NCBI GenBank assembly: GCA_905250115.1
Contig: CAJNOI010000071.1
Location: 62,001-126,000 of the forward strand
Reading direction: 5' to 3'
DNA from: Adineta steineri
Taxonomy: Eukaryota > Rotifera > Eurotatoria > Adinetida > Adinetidae
Length of the DNA stretch: 64,000 nt
Shown: piece by piece, positions 11,545-22,697 of the stretch
How the letters are laid out: each line of letters begins with the position of its first letter
Position numbering within the stretch: the stretch's first letter is position 1
Position numbers and translations under genes: made by a program
Notes under the pieces: generated by a model
The model's database searches: none
What the model was told of the DNA's origin: nothing
The model's input: only the letters and a program-made list of their open reading frames with translations

Positions 11545-11909
11545 ATTTCCTATAAGACGATCATGTTTTTGTTTATAAAATTTTCCATTCCTTTGACAAT
11601 AACTGTTGCTTAGTGAAATTATTGCGATTTTTTCCGTTCCGTTATGGTCAGATTCGATGTGCGAAATTCTTCCAAATAATCGATTTTGTTTTTTTTTCTA
11701 CTTTGATGTGTTGCATACAGTCTATTTCAATTTGTCTCTTAACCCTTAAAAGCCGTATGTCCATTCCAGTGAACATCGGAAAATTCGAATAAAATATGCA
11801 ATATAATGCACTAATAATGTTTTTTTTTATTTTCTTCGATTCATATGATTTAGTAGATTGTAAAAAAAAGAGTAAAAATAGATTTAGATATTTATAAAAG
11901 GAAAAAATG

Positions 11910-12009
11910 NNNNNNNNNNNNNNNNNNNNNNNNNNNNNNNNNNNNNNNNNNNNNNNNNNNNNNNNNNNNNNNNNNNNNNNNNNNNNNNNNNNNNNNNNNN
12001 NNNNNNNNN
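11910..12009. other. Assembly gap (100 N)
   Basis: Exactly 100 undetermined bases, the usual arbitrary scaffold-gap size. True length unknown. The sequence on both sides is A+T-rich and non-coding. Confidence 0.99.
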
Positions 12010-12904
12010 AAATAATCAATTGTTCAATTTCCTTTGAGAAATAATAAAAACAAAACAACACAATGTTTTTCTTTCTACTGTATTAATCAGAGATTTCTTT
12101 TAATTCTCAAATATATAATAAAAAAGTTTTCAATGCTAAAGTAATATTTATTTAGCTAACAAAATTTAATTATATCAGTTATGGTACTTGTCAGTAATGT
12201 CATATACACATCTATTTCTACTTATTCGTCTATGTAAATAAATAGAGAACAAAAATACCAGATATACTATTAAGGAAAACATTGAGAATATATAACTTAT
12301 ACTTGTTTTGGTCCTGTCATTATCTACAGACTTATTACTGTCATTCAGATATGTTGTCGAAGTCTTAATGAAATTCTGTTAGTTACATTATACGAACTAT
12401 CCGTATTTCTGTTGTGCTTTTTTTTTCTTCTCTACGAGAAAATTACTGTCGACTTCTGTTGTAAACAGATAATTAACATTGAAATATTTCTAACAAAACT
12501 ATCGAGTGAGTTATTTTTATATGAAAAAATATATATCAACTTCAAAAGAATAAAGGAATTAATTAACATTCCTATAGTTGATGGATAAATAGGATAAAAA
12601 TTCGTAAGTATTTGATCTAATATCTAAGACAATGTGATATTATATTGTATCAAAACATAAGAATACTTATTTACGCATTGAATATATAAAAAATCTATTG
12701 GGATATACTATTTTCTTCTTCGTTATCTATATGTCTAACTTTAGATTTATTATGTAAATTAAATGTTTTTCTCAAATTTTCGATTTAATATCATATATGA
12801 AAACAAGTATTGGTATTTATTCTCTAGATAATATATAAATAATAGGAGTACTGAATAGTTTCTTTTTCTATTTTCTTATTTGTAGATCAAAGATTTAATA
12901 CAAC

Positions 12905-14760
12905 ATGGCATTAGCTGGAAACACCAATTTTTTACGTAAGTTACGATTTTTTTTTATGATAATAAAAGTTTAAAATAGAATACTGTTTTATCTTACTAAT
13001 TATTGACCTTTACATGTTTCTTTTAATGTATTACAGTTGGTGCTTCTCATACTAGTCATACTCGATCAACAGCAGCAGCTCGTCATCATAATTCAATACC
13101 TGAAACTCCAAATCTTCGTACATTACATCGTTTAACTTCATCTGTTCAATCATTCGAAGATACACTTTCATTAGCATCACCATGTACATCAACATCCTAC
13201 CCATATTTAGAACAATTTGCAGCTAAAAATGCATCATTTTTTACTATACCAACAACAGAATATAGAGATTCAACAGCATTTACTAGTCTTGGTCGGGTAG
13301 ATAATTATCGTTCAACTTCAGCTATTCTTCCATCAAATGTTACTTCTCCCGATGATACACATAATAAATCATCCGATGAAACGACAGGTTCAACATATTT
13401 ATCACATGTAACAGCAACAATTCCATCAGATATAAATGAAAGAAATTTACCAATTGAAGTTCGTGTTCGTTGTATTTTTTTACGTGTTGGAGAAATAGAT
13501 ACACTTAATGAACGATATACAAGTGAGATCTTTTTTGAAGCATCATGGTTTGCACGTGATTATAAAATTGGATCAAAATATGAACCACAAATGGGTCATT
13601 TCAATCCACAATTGATTGTTCTTAATAATATGGGAGATTCATTAAGACATGATGTATGTATATTCTATCTATACAAATAATTTCTATATGTTATATTTAA
13701 ACAGAAATGGTATTCAACTAGTAAAACAAATGAAAATGGTTTAATAGAAATAACAGAATATCATAAATTTAAAGGCGTATTTTGGGAACGTATGGAATTA
13801 AATCATTTTCCATATGATGTACAAGAATTATCAATTTCATTAACAACACCATTAACACAAAATGATATACATTTTGTTGAAAATAAAGAAAAACCATCTG
13901 GTGTTAATCGAACTGTATTTAGTGATCAACAATCATGGCATTTATATGAACATGTTGAATTTCAATTTGAACAATATCGAGAAGAATATTCAATAAATTA
14001 TGATCAATTACATCCTGTTCTAGTTTGTACATGTCATGTTGGAAGAAAATGTGGTTATTATGTTTGGTAAAGATTATTTTTCCTGTTATTTAACAAAATA
14101 ATAGTTTTATTTTCTAAATAGGAATGCATATTTTTTAATATTTCTTATAACTTCAGCAGCTCTTTCAACATTTTCAATACCACCATCAAATTCTCATGGT
14201 CGTTTACAGATAACATGTACTCTTTTATTAACATCGGTTACATTCAGATGGGTAGTTAATAAATCTCTTCCGTAAGTCATATGAAATTCAATAGTATCTT
14301 CTCTTATTACTGTTCTTTTCTTTTCATTTCAGAACAATATCATATTTAACAGCATTGGATAGTATGAAAAAACAAATTCTAAATAATTTATTGATCTTTT
14401 ATTTTCTTTTTAGTTTATGCTATTGCATCTATAGTTGCTTTATGTATAATAAATGTGTTCCATGGCGTAATTAGTTACATATATTATAATCAAATATATT
14501 TAGCTTCATATTTAACACCAATTGCAACAAATGCGCTTCATTTATCACTTTATCCTGAATATTCTCTCTGTCGTTTAGATCGTTATGGGTTTTATGTTTT
14601 GTCATTTGCATTTTGTCTTTATCAAATTTTAATATTGCTTTGGACATTCTGGACACCTTATAAACGACGTCGAGTTATGCAACGTAAAGATGAAAAAAAT
14701 CGAGAAGATTTCATAAGTAAATTTGGACAGAGTGAATCATCAAGTGGAAAAGTAAATTGA
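12905..14760 (+). CDS. Pentameric ligand-gated ion channel-like protein without a Cys-loop
   Basis: Six exons, join(12905..12935, 13037..13653, 13705..14066, 14122..14271, 14333..14361, 14414..14760), 511 residues, phases consistent. The extracellular part contains RVGEIDTLNERYTSEIFFEASW and MELNHFPYDVQELSI (about residues 245-260), the FPxD region of the pLGIC fold, but the two cysteines that normally bracket it are absent. It is followed by a short segment, then four hydrophobic stretches (NAYFLIFLITSAALSTFSI, CTLLLTSVTFRWVV, IYAIASIVALCIINVF and FYVLSFAFCLYQILILLWTF). No PAR motif precedes TM2, so it is not an anion-channel type. The first 190 residues are Ser/Thr-rich and poorly structured, with no clear signal peptide. 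Ligand unknown. Similar Cys-loop-less channels occur in prokaryotes and some protists and invertebrates. Confidence 0.75.
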
Positions 14761-15487
14761 AACTATAAAGTCATGTCGTTTTTTCTTTTTCTGTCATTGT
14801 GTTTTATGTTCAATGTAAAGAAAAAAATTTATTATTTTATATGAACACCACCATCCAGGACATTTATTGCATTAACTTAACAGATAGTTATATTAATTAG
14901 AGGAAAGAATATGATACAGGTAGTCTCATATTATAATTAACCGAAGAAAAGAAAAGCAATATGCTTGATTACATTAAAGCTACGCGGAAATTATTTCATA
15001 TAATAGAAAGACATAATTATAATTAGAGATGAAGTCAAGCATTGATGCTTCTAGATTGTAATTTTGCGTTTTTTTTTATAAACTAAATTATAATCATAAA
15101 AATTCTTCATTTATTTTTATTATAAATATGAGATCTTGTAAATCTTTTTTTATATATTTAATTTGAAACTTTCAATAGAGATTTATCCATAATAATTAGA
15201 TCAAAGATTATAGAAAAAAACTTGAGTCAGATACATAATAATATTTTTTTTTCAAGATATTCAATAATACATACATCATGTATCACATTAAAAAAAAGAA
15301 ATATATATATATATATACTGTTCGATGATAATCATTACATTGAGAAGAAAAAGAAAAAGAAAGGGAAAACGAAACAACATCATTGTATGGCATTCGTTGA
15401 TAAAATTTGACAGAAAAAGAAAAAAAAAGAAAATTCAAATATTGTTCTTTCGATATGATTTGATTTCTTATTTAAGCGTTATTAATT
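14761..15487. other. Spacer between two convergent channel genes
   Basis: A+T-rich, with runs of A and a short TA microsatellite near 15301-15320. No gene supported; probably 3' UTRs of both channel genes. Confidence 0.6.
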
Positions 15488-18400
15488 CTATTTCAAAATA
15501 TATTCAACATGCATATTAAGATAAACCATCCTAAAATTGAATTATATGAAGAAGAAAAAAAGATCTATTAAAAACATCTTACCAATAAATAATATTAAAT
15601 ACAATAAAGGCAACAGGAAAAAGAACTGCAGAAATAAGATCGACCTTAATTAAAAAAAAAAGAAAAGAAGATAAAATTCTAATAGTCTTTATATCTATGT
15701 TGTTTCACTCACAAATTGTGCACTGTCACGAACAGGTTTAGCAGCTATTGCTAGCTGTGCTGGTTGTGACACGACAACCTGTGGTGTCGGCTGTGAGGGT
15801 GCATTAGTATTTGACATTGATGAATAATGAACATGTGTATTAGTGGTATTTCCACTTAATTTTCTCTCAGCATTACTTGTCTTATGAACAAGTGTTTCCA
15901 TTGTTTCCGCATTACTTTGATGACCGCCATCTTTTTTATAAAAATGTACTTGAGCAAGACGATTGCCAATAACCTTTAAATTATAATTTTCGAAAAATAA
16001 GACAAAAAGTAAAAAACTAAATAAGCTAACAACTATTTCAAACTAATGAATATGCATAATATAATAATGATTATAATAATAATAATAATAATAATGTGAG
16101 AATATAATTGAATATATGTATGTGTAAGTGTATAAGTGAGAAAAAATATAAGAAGAAGCTTTAAGGGGAAAAACTCTAGTAGCTAAAAAAAGAAAAAAAA
16201 ATAATTGATTTACTCTCTCCGCAGCAAAAGATGAGCCATTCTGTAGTTTTTGAATTAAAGTTACTTTTGGTGGTCTGTCTGGATTTCTTTTCTATAATAT
16301 ATATTTCGAAATACGTATATATATATGTGTGCATGTATTTACCATGAATATCTATAAATAATAACAATATAAAACTTACTTCTTTAGAAAAACGAACTTG
16401 TTGTCTTAATTCTCCTTTACGAGCAATAACATTAACAAGTGCGTATTCTAATAAACCAGCAAATACAAAAACAAGACATGCTGACATCCATACATCGATT
16501 GCTTTTATATATGATACACGTGGCAATTGTGATCGGATACCTAAATAATAAATAAATCATATTTATTATAAGAGTTAATTATATTTCATTGATAAGGGTT
16601 TAAAGCAATAAGCGAGGTCTTCAGCCAAAAAGTTTGTTTTTTTTTCGTTGGGGAAGTTTGAATTTCCCTTTCTTGACTAAGACCATAAAATAAGCAGATA
16701 AGCATTTTGATGAACAGAAGAAGAAAGGAAGCAGTGAGCATGGTGTGAAAAGGTGTATGTTGTTGAAAATTATCTGTTTTTTTTTTGTTAACATTATATT
16801 TAGTTACCTGAGCTTTGAGTAGTAACTGTAAGAACAGTTAAAAGACCGACTGAAATTCTAGCTGGAACCTGAATATATATTGATGAGAGAAATACAAGTA
16901 GTTCTATTCGACTTATAACGACCTTACCGACTTATGATCGATCCAGAATGAAACAAAAGAAAGAATCACAATAAGCATTGATGGAATATAAACTTGAACT
17001 ATAGAAATTTAATTATTTTGTCTCAAAATGATAGATGGACTAAACTCACCAAGATAATAACCAAATAAACGTTTCAAATGAAGAACAACAAGCAGGCATG
17101 TAAAACTGCCTAGAAAATTTGATCGTTTAAATTAATTAAACGAATAAGCATATAAAAAACTTTCTTCATTTGTGTACTTTGCTGCTAACTCAAATATATG
17201 TATAATAAGGTGAGTATTGCAGAAAGTGCATATAGTGAAAATTAATAAAAAGAGAAAAAAACAAACAGTGCAAGGAGAAAATGCGCGCGCGCGTGTGTAT
17301 TAGCTTTCTAATCGAAATAAAGGATAAGAAAAAAAAGATAAGTTTTTTGTACCTTCAGCCTTTGTTGTGACTGTAACAATGAGGAGTAAACTCAATAATG
17401 TTCGTGCAGGATGAGATTTATAGTCGATCCAAAATGCGATAAATGATAGAGCAACAATTAATGTTGATGGTAAATAAAGCTGTTGTAAATATAAATTGAT
17501 GTTGCGTTGTAAAGAGAGATGTACTTCGATACAAGCAAATGATCCTACGAGTCAGTCGAGGAAAAGAAAACTTATTACAAAAGAAAATATAGATATATGC
17601 AGCACATCATTAAAAGTAACTCAAATGAAGAAAGTTTTTTTTGTTTTGTAAATTAAATTTACAAATAATGAAAAAATTATCAAACCTGTTGCTGTTGTTC
17701 GATTACAATATTTAGCTTCATGATTACTCAATACAAAATCAGGCATTTCGAGATCTTCATTAACTCGAATGGCACTTATATTTGAAGCTTGATCCCAAAA
17801 AAATGCTAAATCGGTTGTAGCAAAACCATCTAGAAAAACAATTATTTTTGTTTATTTCTTTTTTTCGCTCAAAGAAACATACAACTGCCAATATTGACAA
17901 CACATGTTTGATTATCAAGTGGGAATTTTTGTAATTTCATTTGGCAATCAAGTTTCAGTAAAAGTCTATAAATGAATAGTATTTTCAATTAAATGTAACA
18001 AAAAAAAAGCCTATATATATACCTTTGACTATAAAGGACTTTCCCATCACGATGAACACGAATTAACCGATTGGGTACGGTGATATCACTACGTTTACCT
18101 TCTTTAGCATTCCGAAAAAATGAATCAGGTACCCAAATACGATCAATAAGTGAATAATGCAATGTAATTTCTGGCGACTTTGCTGCCCAATCTGTTCCAC
18201 TATAATTTAATCTTGGATCATACCATGATTGGCGAAAAATTAAATCTGTATTATAATCCTATAAAATAAACGAAAAAATTAATTGATATATAAACATTAC
18301 GAATTTTTTTTTTCTTTTTTTTACCATATTAACTTCATTAATAGCCGAAATTGTATTAATATGAATCGTCATTGTCACATTACATGCTCCTACAATCGCG

Positions 18401-21400
18401 AAAGGTCAATAGAAATAATTATCATGCAATAAATTACTTACTACGTTGATCAAAGAATGGTCGAATACGTCTATCATAACGGCTTGAATTAATTAATGTA
18501 TCAAGGAATTCTTCGACGGTATTTATTGCCGCACCACTGCGTGAATAGTGCGTGCTAAAAACAAGCGTAAATATTGTTATTAAATAAGGGAAATCACGAG
18601 ATAGATGCATCGTTCTATGATAAACTGGTTTAATAATAAATTTGTTCTTGGTTCTTTTTTGTTCAAGATATGTAACATTAAATAGTAGGATATAAATAAA
18701 ATATATATATAACTACCAAAAATAAAGTCTTATTTTAATAAGGATAAAACAACAGAGAATCATCCGCGCTTATCCAATTTGTAGACAATATTCAATATTG
18801 TTGATACATATTGGTACTAATGATGATGATGACATTTTAATGTAAAAGTATAAATAAATACTTAACAAACGTATGATGGTGATGATGATGAAATCTAATC
18901 TATTATTTTAGATGTTTCAGAAGTTTGTTTGATGTAGTTGCATGTTTATGTGATGAGAACTAAGTTTTTTTTTTGTGTAACTGTTTGTCTATCTTCTAGT
19001 AATTGTGATATACGAGTGTGTAATCTCAGTAAAAAGACGACACCAACGCATAGGCTGGAACCAATAGTGAGGACGGGTACAAATAATTGACAAGTGGTGA
19101 AGCAAAAAAGAGAGCGAGTGAAGAGAGACAGAAAAAAGGGGGAAGAAGGAACAGCCGGGCGAAGAAACGATGTCTTAGATTGTCGTCGGACGAGAATACT
19201 AATAGTGAAAGATCTGTCTAGGTCCTTTCTTTTTGATGAAATATTAAAAAAAAAGTAATTGAACAACAAATCAACTCTCATTTTGACACATAAAGAGAAA
19301 TGTCTTACGTTTTTTCCTTTTGAAAAAAACAAAAAAAAAAGACAATTTTCTTTTTACTCAATCAATCTATCACATTCACATTATGTTTCCGATTCGACTC
19401 AAGGTCAATGAATAATCAAAATTTAGTGCTTCAAATAATCATACATTTCCTATCTATTAAATCGACTATTATATGATGCCGTCATAATTAAATATATATG
19501 TTAAAAAAAAAGAAAGAAAGAAGAATATCATGTTTAAAATTAAAGAAAGATTTTCTTTCAAATAATCAAGTCAGTCAACAGGAAATTGATAACGTGTTAC
19601 CTTGTCTCTTTCAGACAAACTAATCTTCTTATTTATGAGAACTAAAAGAGTAATAAATCTCTGCACTATTCACACGTTGTCAATCTTTTTATATATTCTT
19701 TTATTATTTATTAAGTATATTCATGAAAACAACTAATATTAACTATATATATATATATATATAATGTATTCATCTCTAAGCTTTGCAATAATTCAACTTG
19801 TCGATAGTTGATTAATGTTTTTATCTATATAGACACAAGTATGAAGCTATTTAATCTTGTCATGTCTGAAGCTATTTTATTCCATGCTATTACCCATTTA
19901 TATTGATATAGGAAAAAAATATATATATATATACTATGAAATAGAAAAGACAGTAGCAGAAAAATCCCTACGGCAAGGTGTTTTTTTTTTGTTATGTGGA
20001 TCGAGTTGCACTTTAATGATCAAGGACAAATCATCTATATATACAGAGTTTTCTAAAACAAAAACTCATCAGATATATTTACAATATTGTGAGTGTTTGA
20101 AAAGTGGTTAATTAACTGCTTTTAAATGTTACTATAGCATACACTCGGAATCCATTAAAATATAATTTATGCCTAAGAACATTTGTTATTTTCTCTAAAC
20201 TTCCGATTTCTTTTTTTTGTTTTGTTTTCCTAGTTCGATGTGATTGATAAAACATATTCAATAGAAAATCAACATTCAAGACGACAAAAAAAAAAGAACA
20301 CACACCTTTCCACGGGCTCTTCATTCTTACTGATCCATAAATCTTGACAGTATACTGGTCGATAAAATAAGCAAGTGTTTAAGATAAATACAAATATAAT
20401 ATTGATAAGAATCATTGCTGCTATTAGTTAACATCGCCTTTCCCAACTTGATTCTAAGACATTCTACAACTACTCATTAATGTTTCTACACTACTGTTAA
20501 CAACATTATTTCTTCTATTTTTCTCGCGCTCTCTCTCTCTCTCACTCTCTCTTTCATTTCTCTATCTTATACTACCGTAGTATGTTTCTTTCTTACAGTA
20601 TCACATCCTTAATAAAAGAATTTTTAGACGTAGCGTGTTGATCATAGTTTTGTTTTCGCTTTCCCTCTCATTTTCTTCTCTTTATTCTCTCTTTTCTTCG
20701 CCTTTGTAGCTTTCTTTCTTTTCTATTGTACTCGAATGTCAAGCCTAAAAATCAATTTCTAACAATGCTACGCGATTCTTACCAAATAGGCAAGAAAATA
20801 TAACAAACGATTACATCTCTCTCGACATTCTTATACAATGTTCGTTTTTTTCTTTCTTCATTATTTTTGACGTTTTTATATAGAGATTGTGATCAGTATA
20901 TTTTACTTTGTTTAAATAGGAAAAGCAAGATGTATATATGTCAAGAGAGAGAGAGAGAGAGAAAGAGAGAGAAAGAGAAGACAAAAAACTTTGGACTCGA
21001 CGTTTATGCTCTTTAATAAATGGGAAGAAGATGACGTCGACAAGAGGACGTAAATGAATGTAATAATCACCCGTAGAGGAGATTGAGAGACTCATAAACA
21101 ACATCTTCTATATGATTTTCCTACTCCCCTAAGGCAAATCTATTTTATACGCCTATGCTTTCACGATGATTAGAAATAAGATAATGAATTGCACAGATTT
21201 TCGATTTCCACTGTCATGTCATAATATATATATAGATCGATGTTGTTGTTATTGTAGTTAATTGGGATAGATCAGTTAAAACAAATGAAAATATCTTCAA
21301 TTCCCATTGGTTCTCTCGTTTTCTCAATTAGATTTTTGTCAGTAATCCAATTTCTATTTATTGGCGATGCTGTTGTAATCATCAAGCGGATGTCTATATT

Positions 21401-22697
21401 CAATGTTTATTTCTCTTGGTACTTGACGCCGTATATATCTCTCTTATTTCGAATGCTATGTTTAACATAAGAATATGTATATAGACATACTGAAGAATCA
21501 TAATTGATTCAATAGTAAAAGAATGAAATACATGAATGTCAAGGATGTATACAAAATTTCTTTTACATTTGTTTGATTATGAAATAAATAGATTTGAATT
21601 TTTCAACAACAAAAAACAAAATTGAAATAAATTTTTATTGATGTTAGACCGTAAAAAAAATGCGGAAGGGGAGAGGGAGGGAGGGATCAATGTAGACTAA
21701 TAACGCTCTTATGAGCACATTGAACAAAATTATAGTGTGACTTCAACGAACTGTAAGTATTTCTAGCTGTATAGTTTTCTTCCTTTGTAAAATAATGATG
21801 ATGATGGTAAATCGAGATACAATTGCATGTATGTTAAACGAATAAAGCCAACCGGTTAGATTTAATTGCTACTTTGAATAATGAGGAAGAACGGATTGCC
21901 GCTATTATATTTCATGCTAGAATATCTTTTACTCTCTTATTAATGATCATCTTCCAGGGAATAAGGTAAGGAAACTAATAGATAGTGTGTGTGTTCACTG
22001 GTGTTATATATCTTGATTGCATGTAGAACATGCTTCAACCAGTAATCCTATCAATGAAAGTTTTTTTTTCTCACTTTCTCCTACTCCTACTACTCCTACT
22101 ATGATGATTATTATTATTATTTTAATTTGATACCGACCTAGTACTCATACTAATTTTAACAAGCAATCGAATAATTTCACAGTACGCAGCGTATCATATA
22201 ATTAAATGAAATAATCAAGTCTGAAGTTAGATTTAGATCTTAACAATGATAATTGTATAGCGAACAAAAAAAGTAGAAAAAAAATGTTTCTATTATTCTT
22301 CTGTTCTATTACGAAATGTGTTACTTGTATCAAATTCAGCATGTATCTCATGATAACATCATTGACATGATTAGTCTTCTTAGACATATCTTATCAAGCT
22401 TTTTTTTTCTCATATTAGTTCAACTAAGCTCGAATGCCCAGGGCAAAGAAAAGTCTGTGTAAAATAGATTAAATGATTGATAAGAATTTTAACTTACCGA
22501 TCCGAAGATAATGAACGTCCTGGATCAATCATTTTTTTCCAGAGTTGATGATTCGGATGACCATCTTCCAAATCAGTTGCTTCAATTTGTGTTGTCGGTG
22601 GTGGTGATGGTGGTGGTGGTGGTGGTTGTTGAGCAAAACAAAAGATTTGATTATGGATCCAAAGCATAAGAATTAGTAGCAATTGTGTGAAACGCAT
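15488..22697 (-). CDS. Cys-loop anion channel, glycine/GABA-A receptor-like, with alternative pore cassettes
   Basis: Model with cassette A: complement(15488..15530, 15583..15644, 15713..15973, 16214..16291, 16380..16540, 17353..17544, 17686..17829, 17883..17965, 18023..18258, 18325..18389, 18442..18554, 22498..22697), 545 residues. Cassette B replaces 17353..17544 with 16808..16868, 16928..16998 and 17050..17109. Exon 1 gives a signal peptide ([15 protein letters not shown]...) and a Pro run. The extracellular domain has a true Cys-loop: two Cys separated by 13 residues with FPLDNQ between, then [15 protein letters not shown]2 starts with PAR, the anion-selectivity signature. TM3 is [24 protein letters not shown]4 ([18 protein letters not shown]) lies in two small 3' exons that are easily missed because a stop follows the GTGAGT donor in the previous frame. 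Expected role: ligand-gated chloride current at the plasma membrane. Ligand (GABA, glycine, other) not determined. Confidence 0.85.
16808..17109 (-). other. Alternative exon cassette B for pre-TM1/TM1/TM2 (three exons)
   Basis: Exons 17050..17109, 16928..16998 and 16808..16868 total 192 nt, entering and leaving in phase 1. They encode [12 protein letters not shown]..., [18 protein letters not shown] and [20 protein letters not shown]. This matches the canonical GlyR/GluCl pore, including TTQSSG before the TM2-TM3 loop. It lies between cassette A and the TM3 exon. Confidence 0.85.
17353..17544 (-). other. Alternative exon cassette A for pre-TM1/TM1/TM2 (single exon)
   Basis: One exon of 192 nt, phase 1 on both sides, flanked by ...CGTAG acceptor and GTACAA donor. 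It encodes [12 protein letters not shown]..., [19 protein letters not shown] and [20 protein letters not shown]. It aligns without gaps to cassette B, with about half of the residues identical, and has a diverged TM2 and TM2-TM3 end (KAEG instead of QSSG). Confidence 0.85.
18555..22497 (-). other. 3.9-kb first intron of the anion channel gene
   Basis: Bounded by the donor GTAAGTT after exon 1 and the acceptor TTTTTAG at 18555; phase 2 on both sides. About 70 times longer than typical introns here. Contains TA, GA and CT microsatellites (about 19743-19765, 20525-20560, 20944-20980) and no convincing gene on either strand. Could host regulatory sites or an alternative first exon: an ATG at 18610 reads through the acceptor with a hydrophobic leader. 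Confidence 0.65.

Larger units (their letters stand above)
11003..12904. other. Intergenic region containing scaffold gap
   Basis: Divergent promoter interval between the ART-TPR gene (-) and the first channel gene (+). It holds a palindromic repeat at 11471-11544, a possible piggyBac-like end TTAACCCTT at 11739, 100 unknown bases at 11910-12009, and A+T-rich DNA without a supported gene. Confidence 0.6.

Noticed and set aside
11648..12061. Open frame across the scaffold gap
   Set aside because: Contains 100 N; flanks are A+T-rich low complexity, and the true gap length is unknown.
18555..18610. ATG at 18610 as the start of the anion channel
   Set aside because: The TTTTTAG acceptor at 18555 splices in phase to a better signal-peptide exon at 22498-22697; kept only as a possible alternative start.
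18942..19332. 128-codon minus-strand frame inside the 3.9-kb channel intron
   Set aside because: Composition follows microsatellite and A-run sequence; no family resemblance and no fitting splice phases.
20520..20980. CT and GA tracts as regulatory sites
   Set aside because: Simple microsatellites; no further evidence of function.
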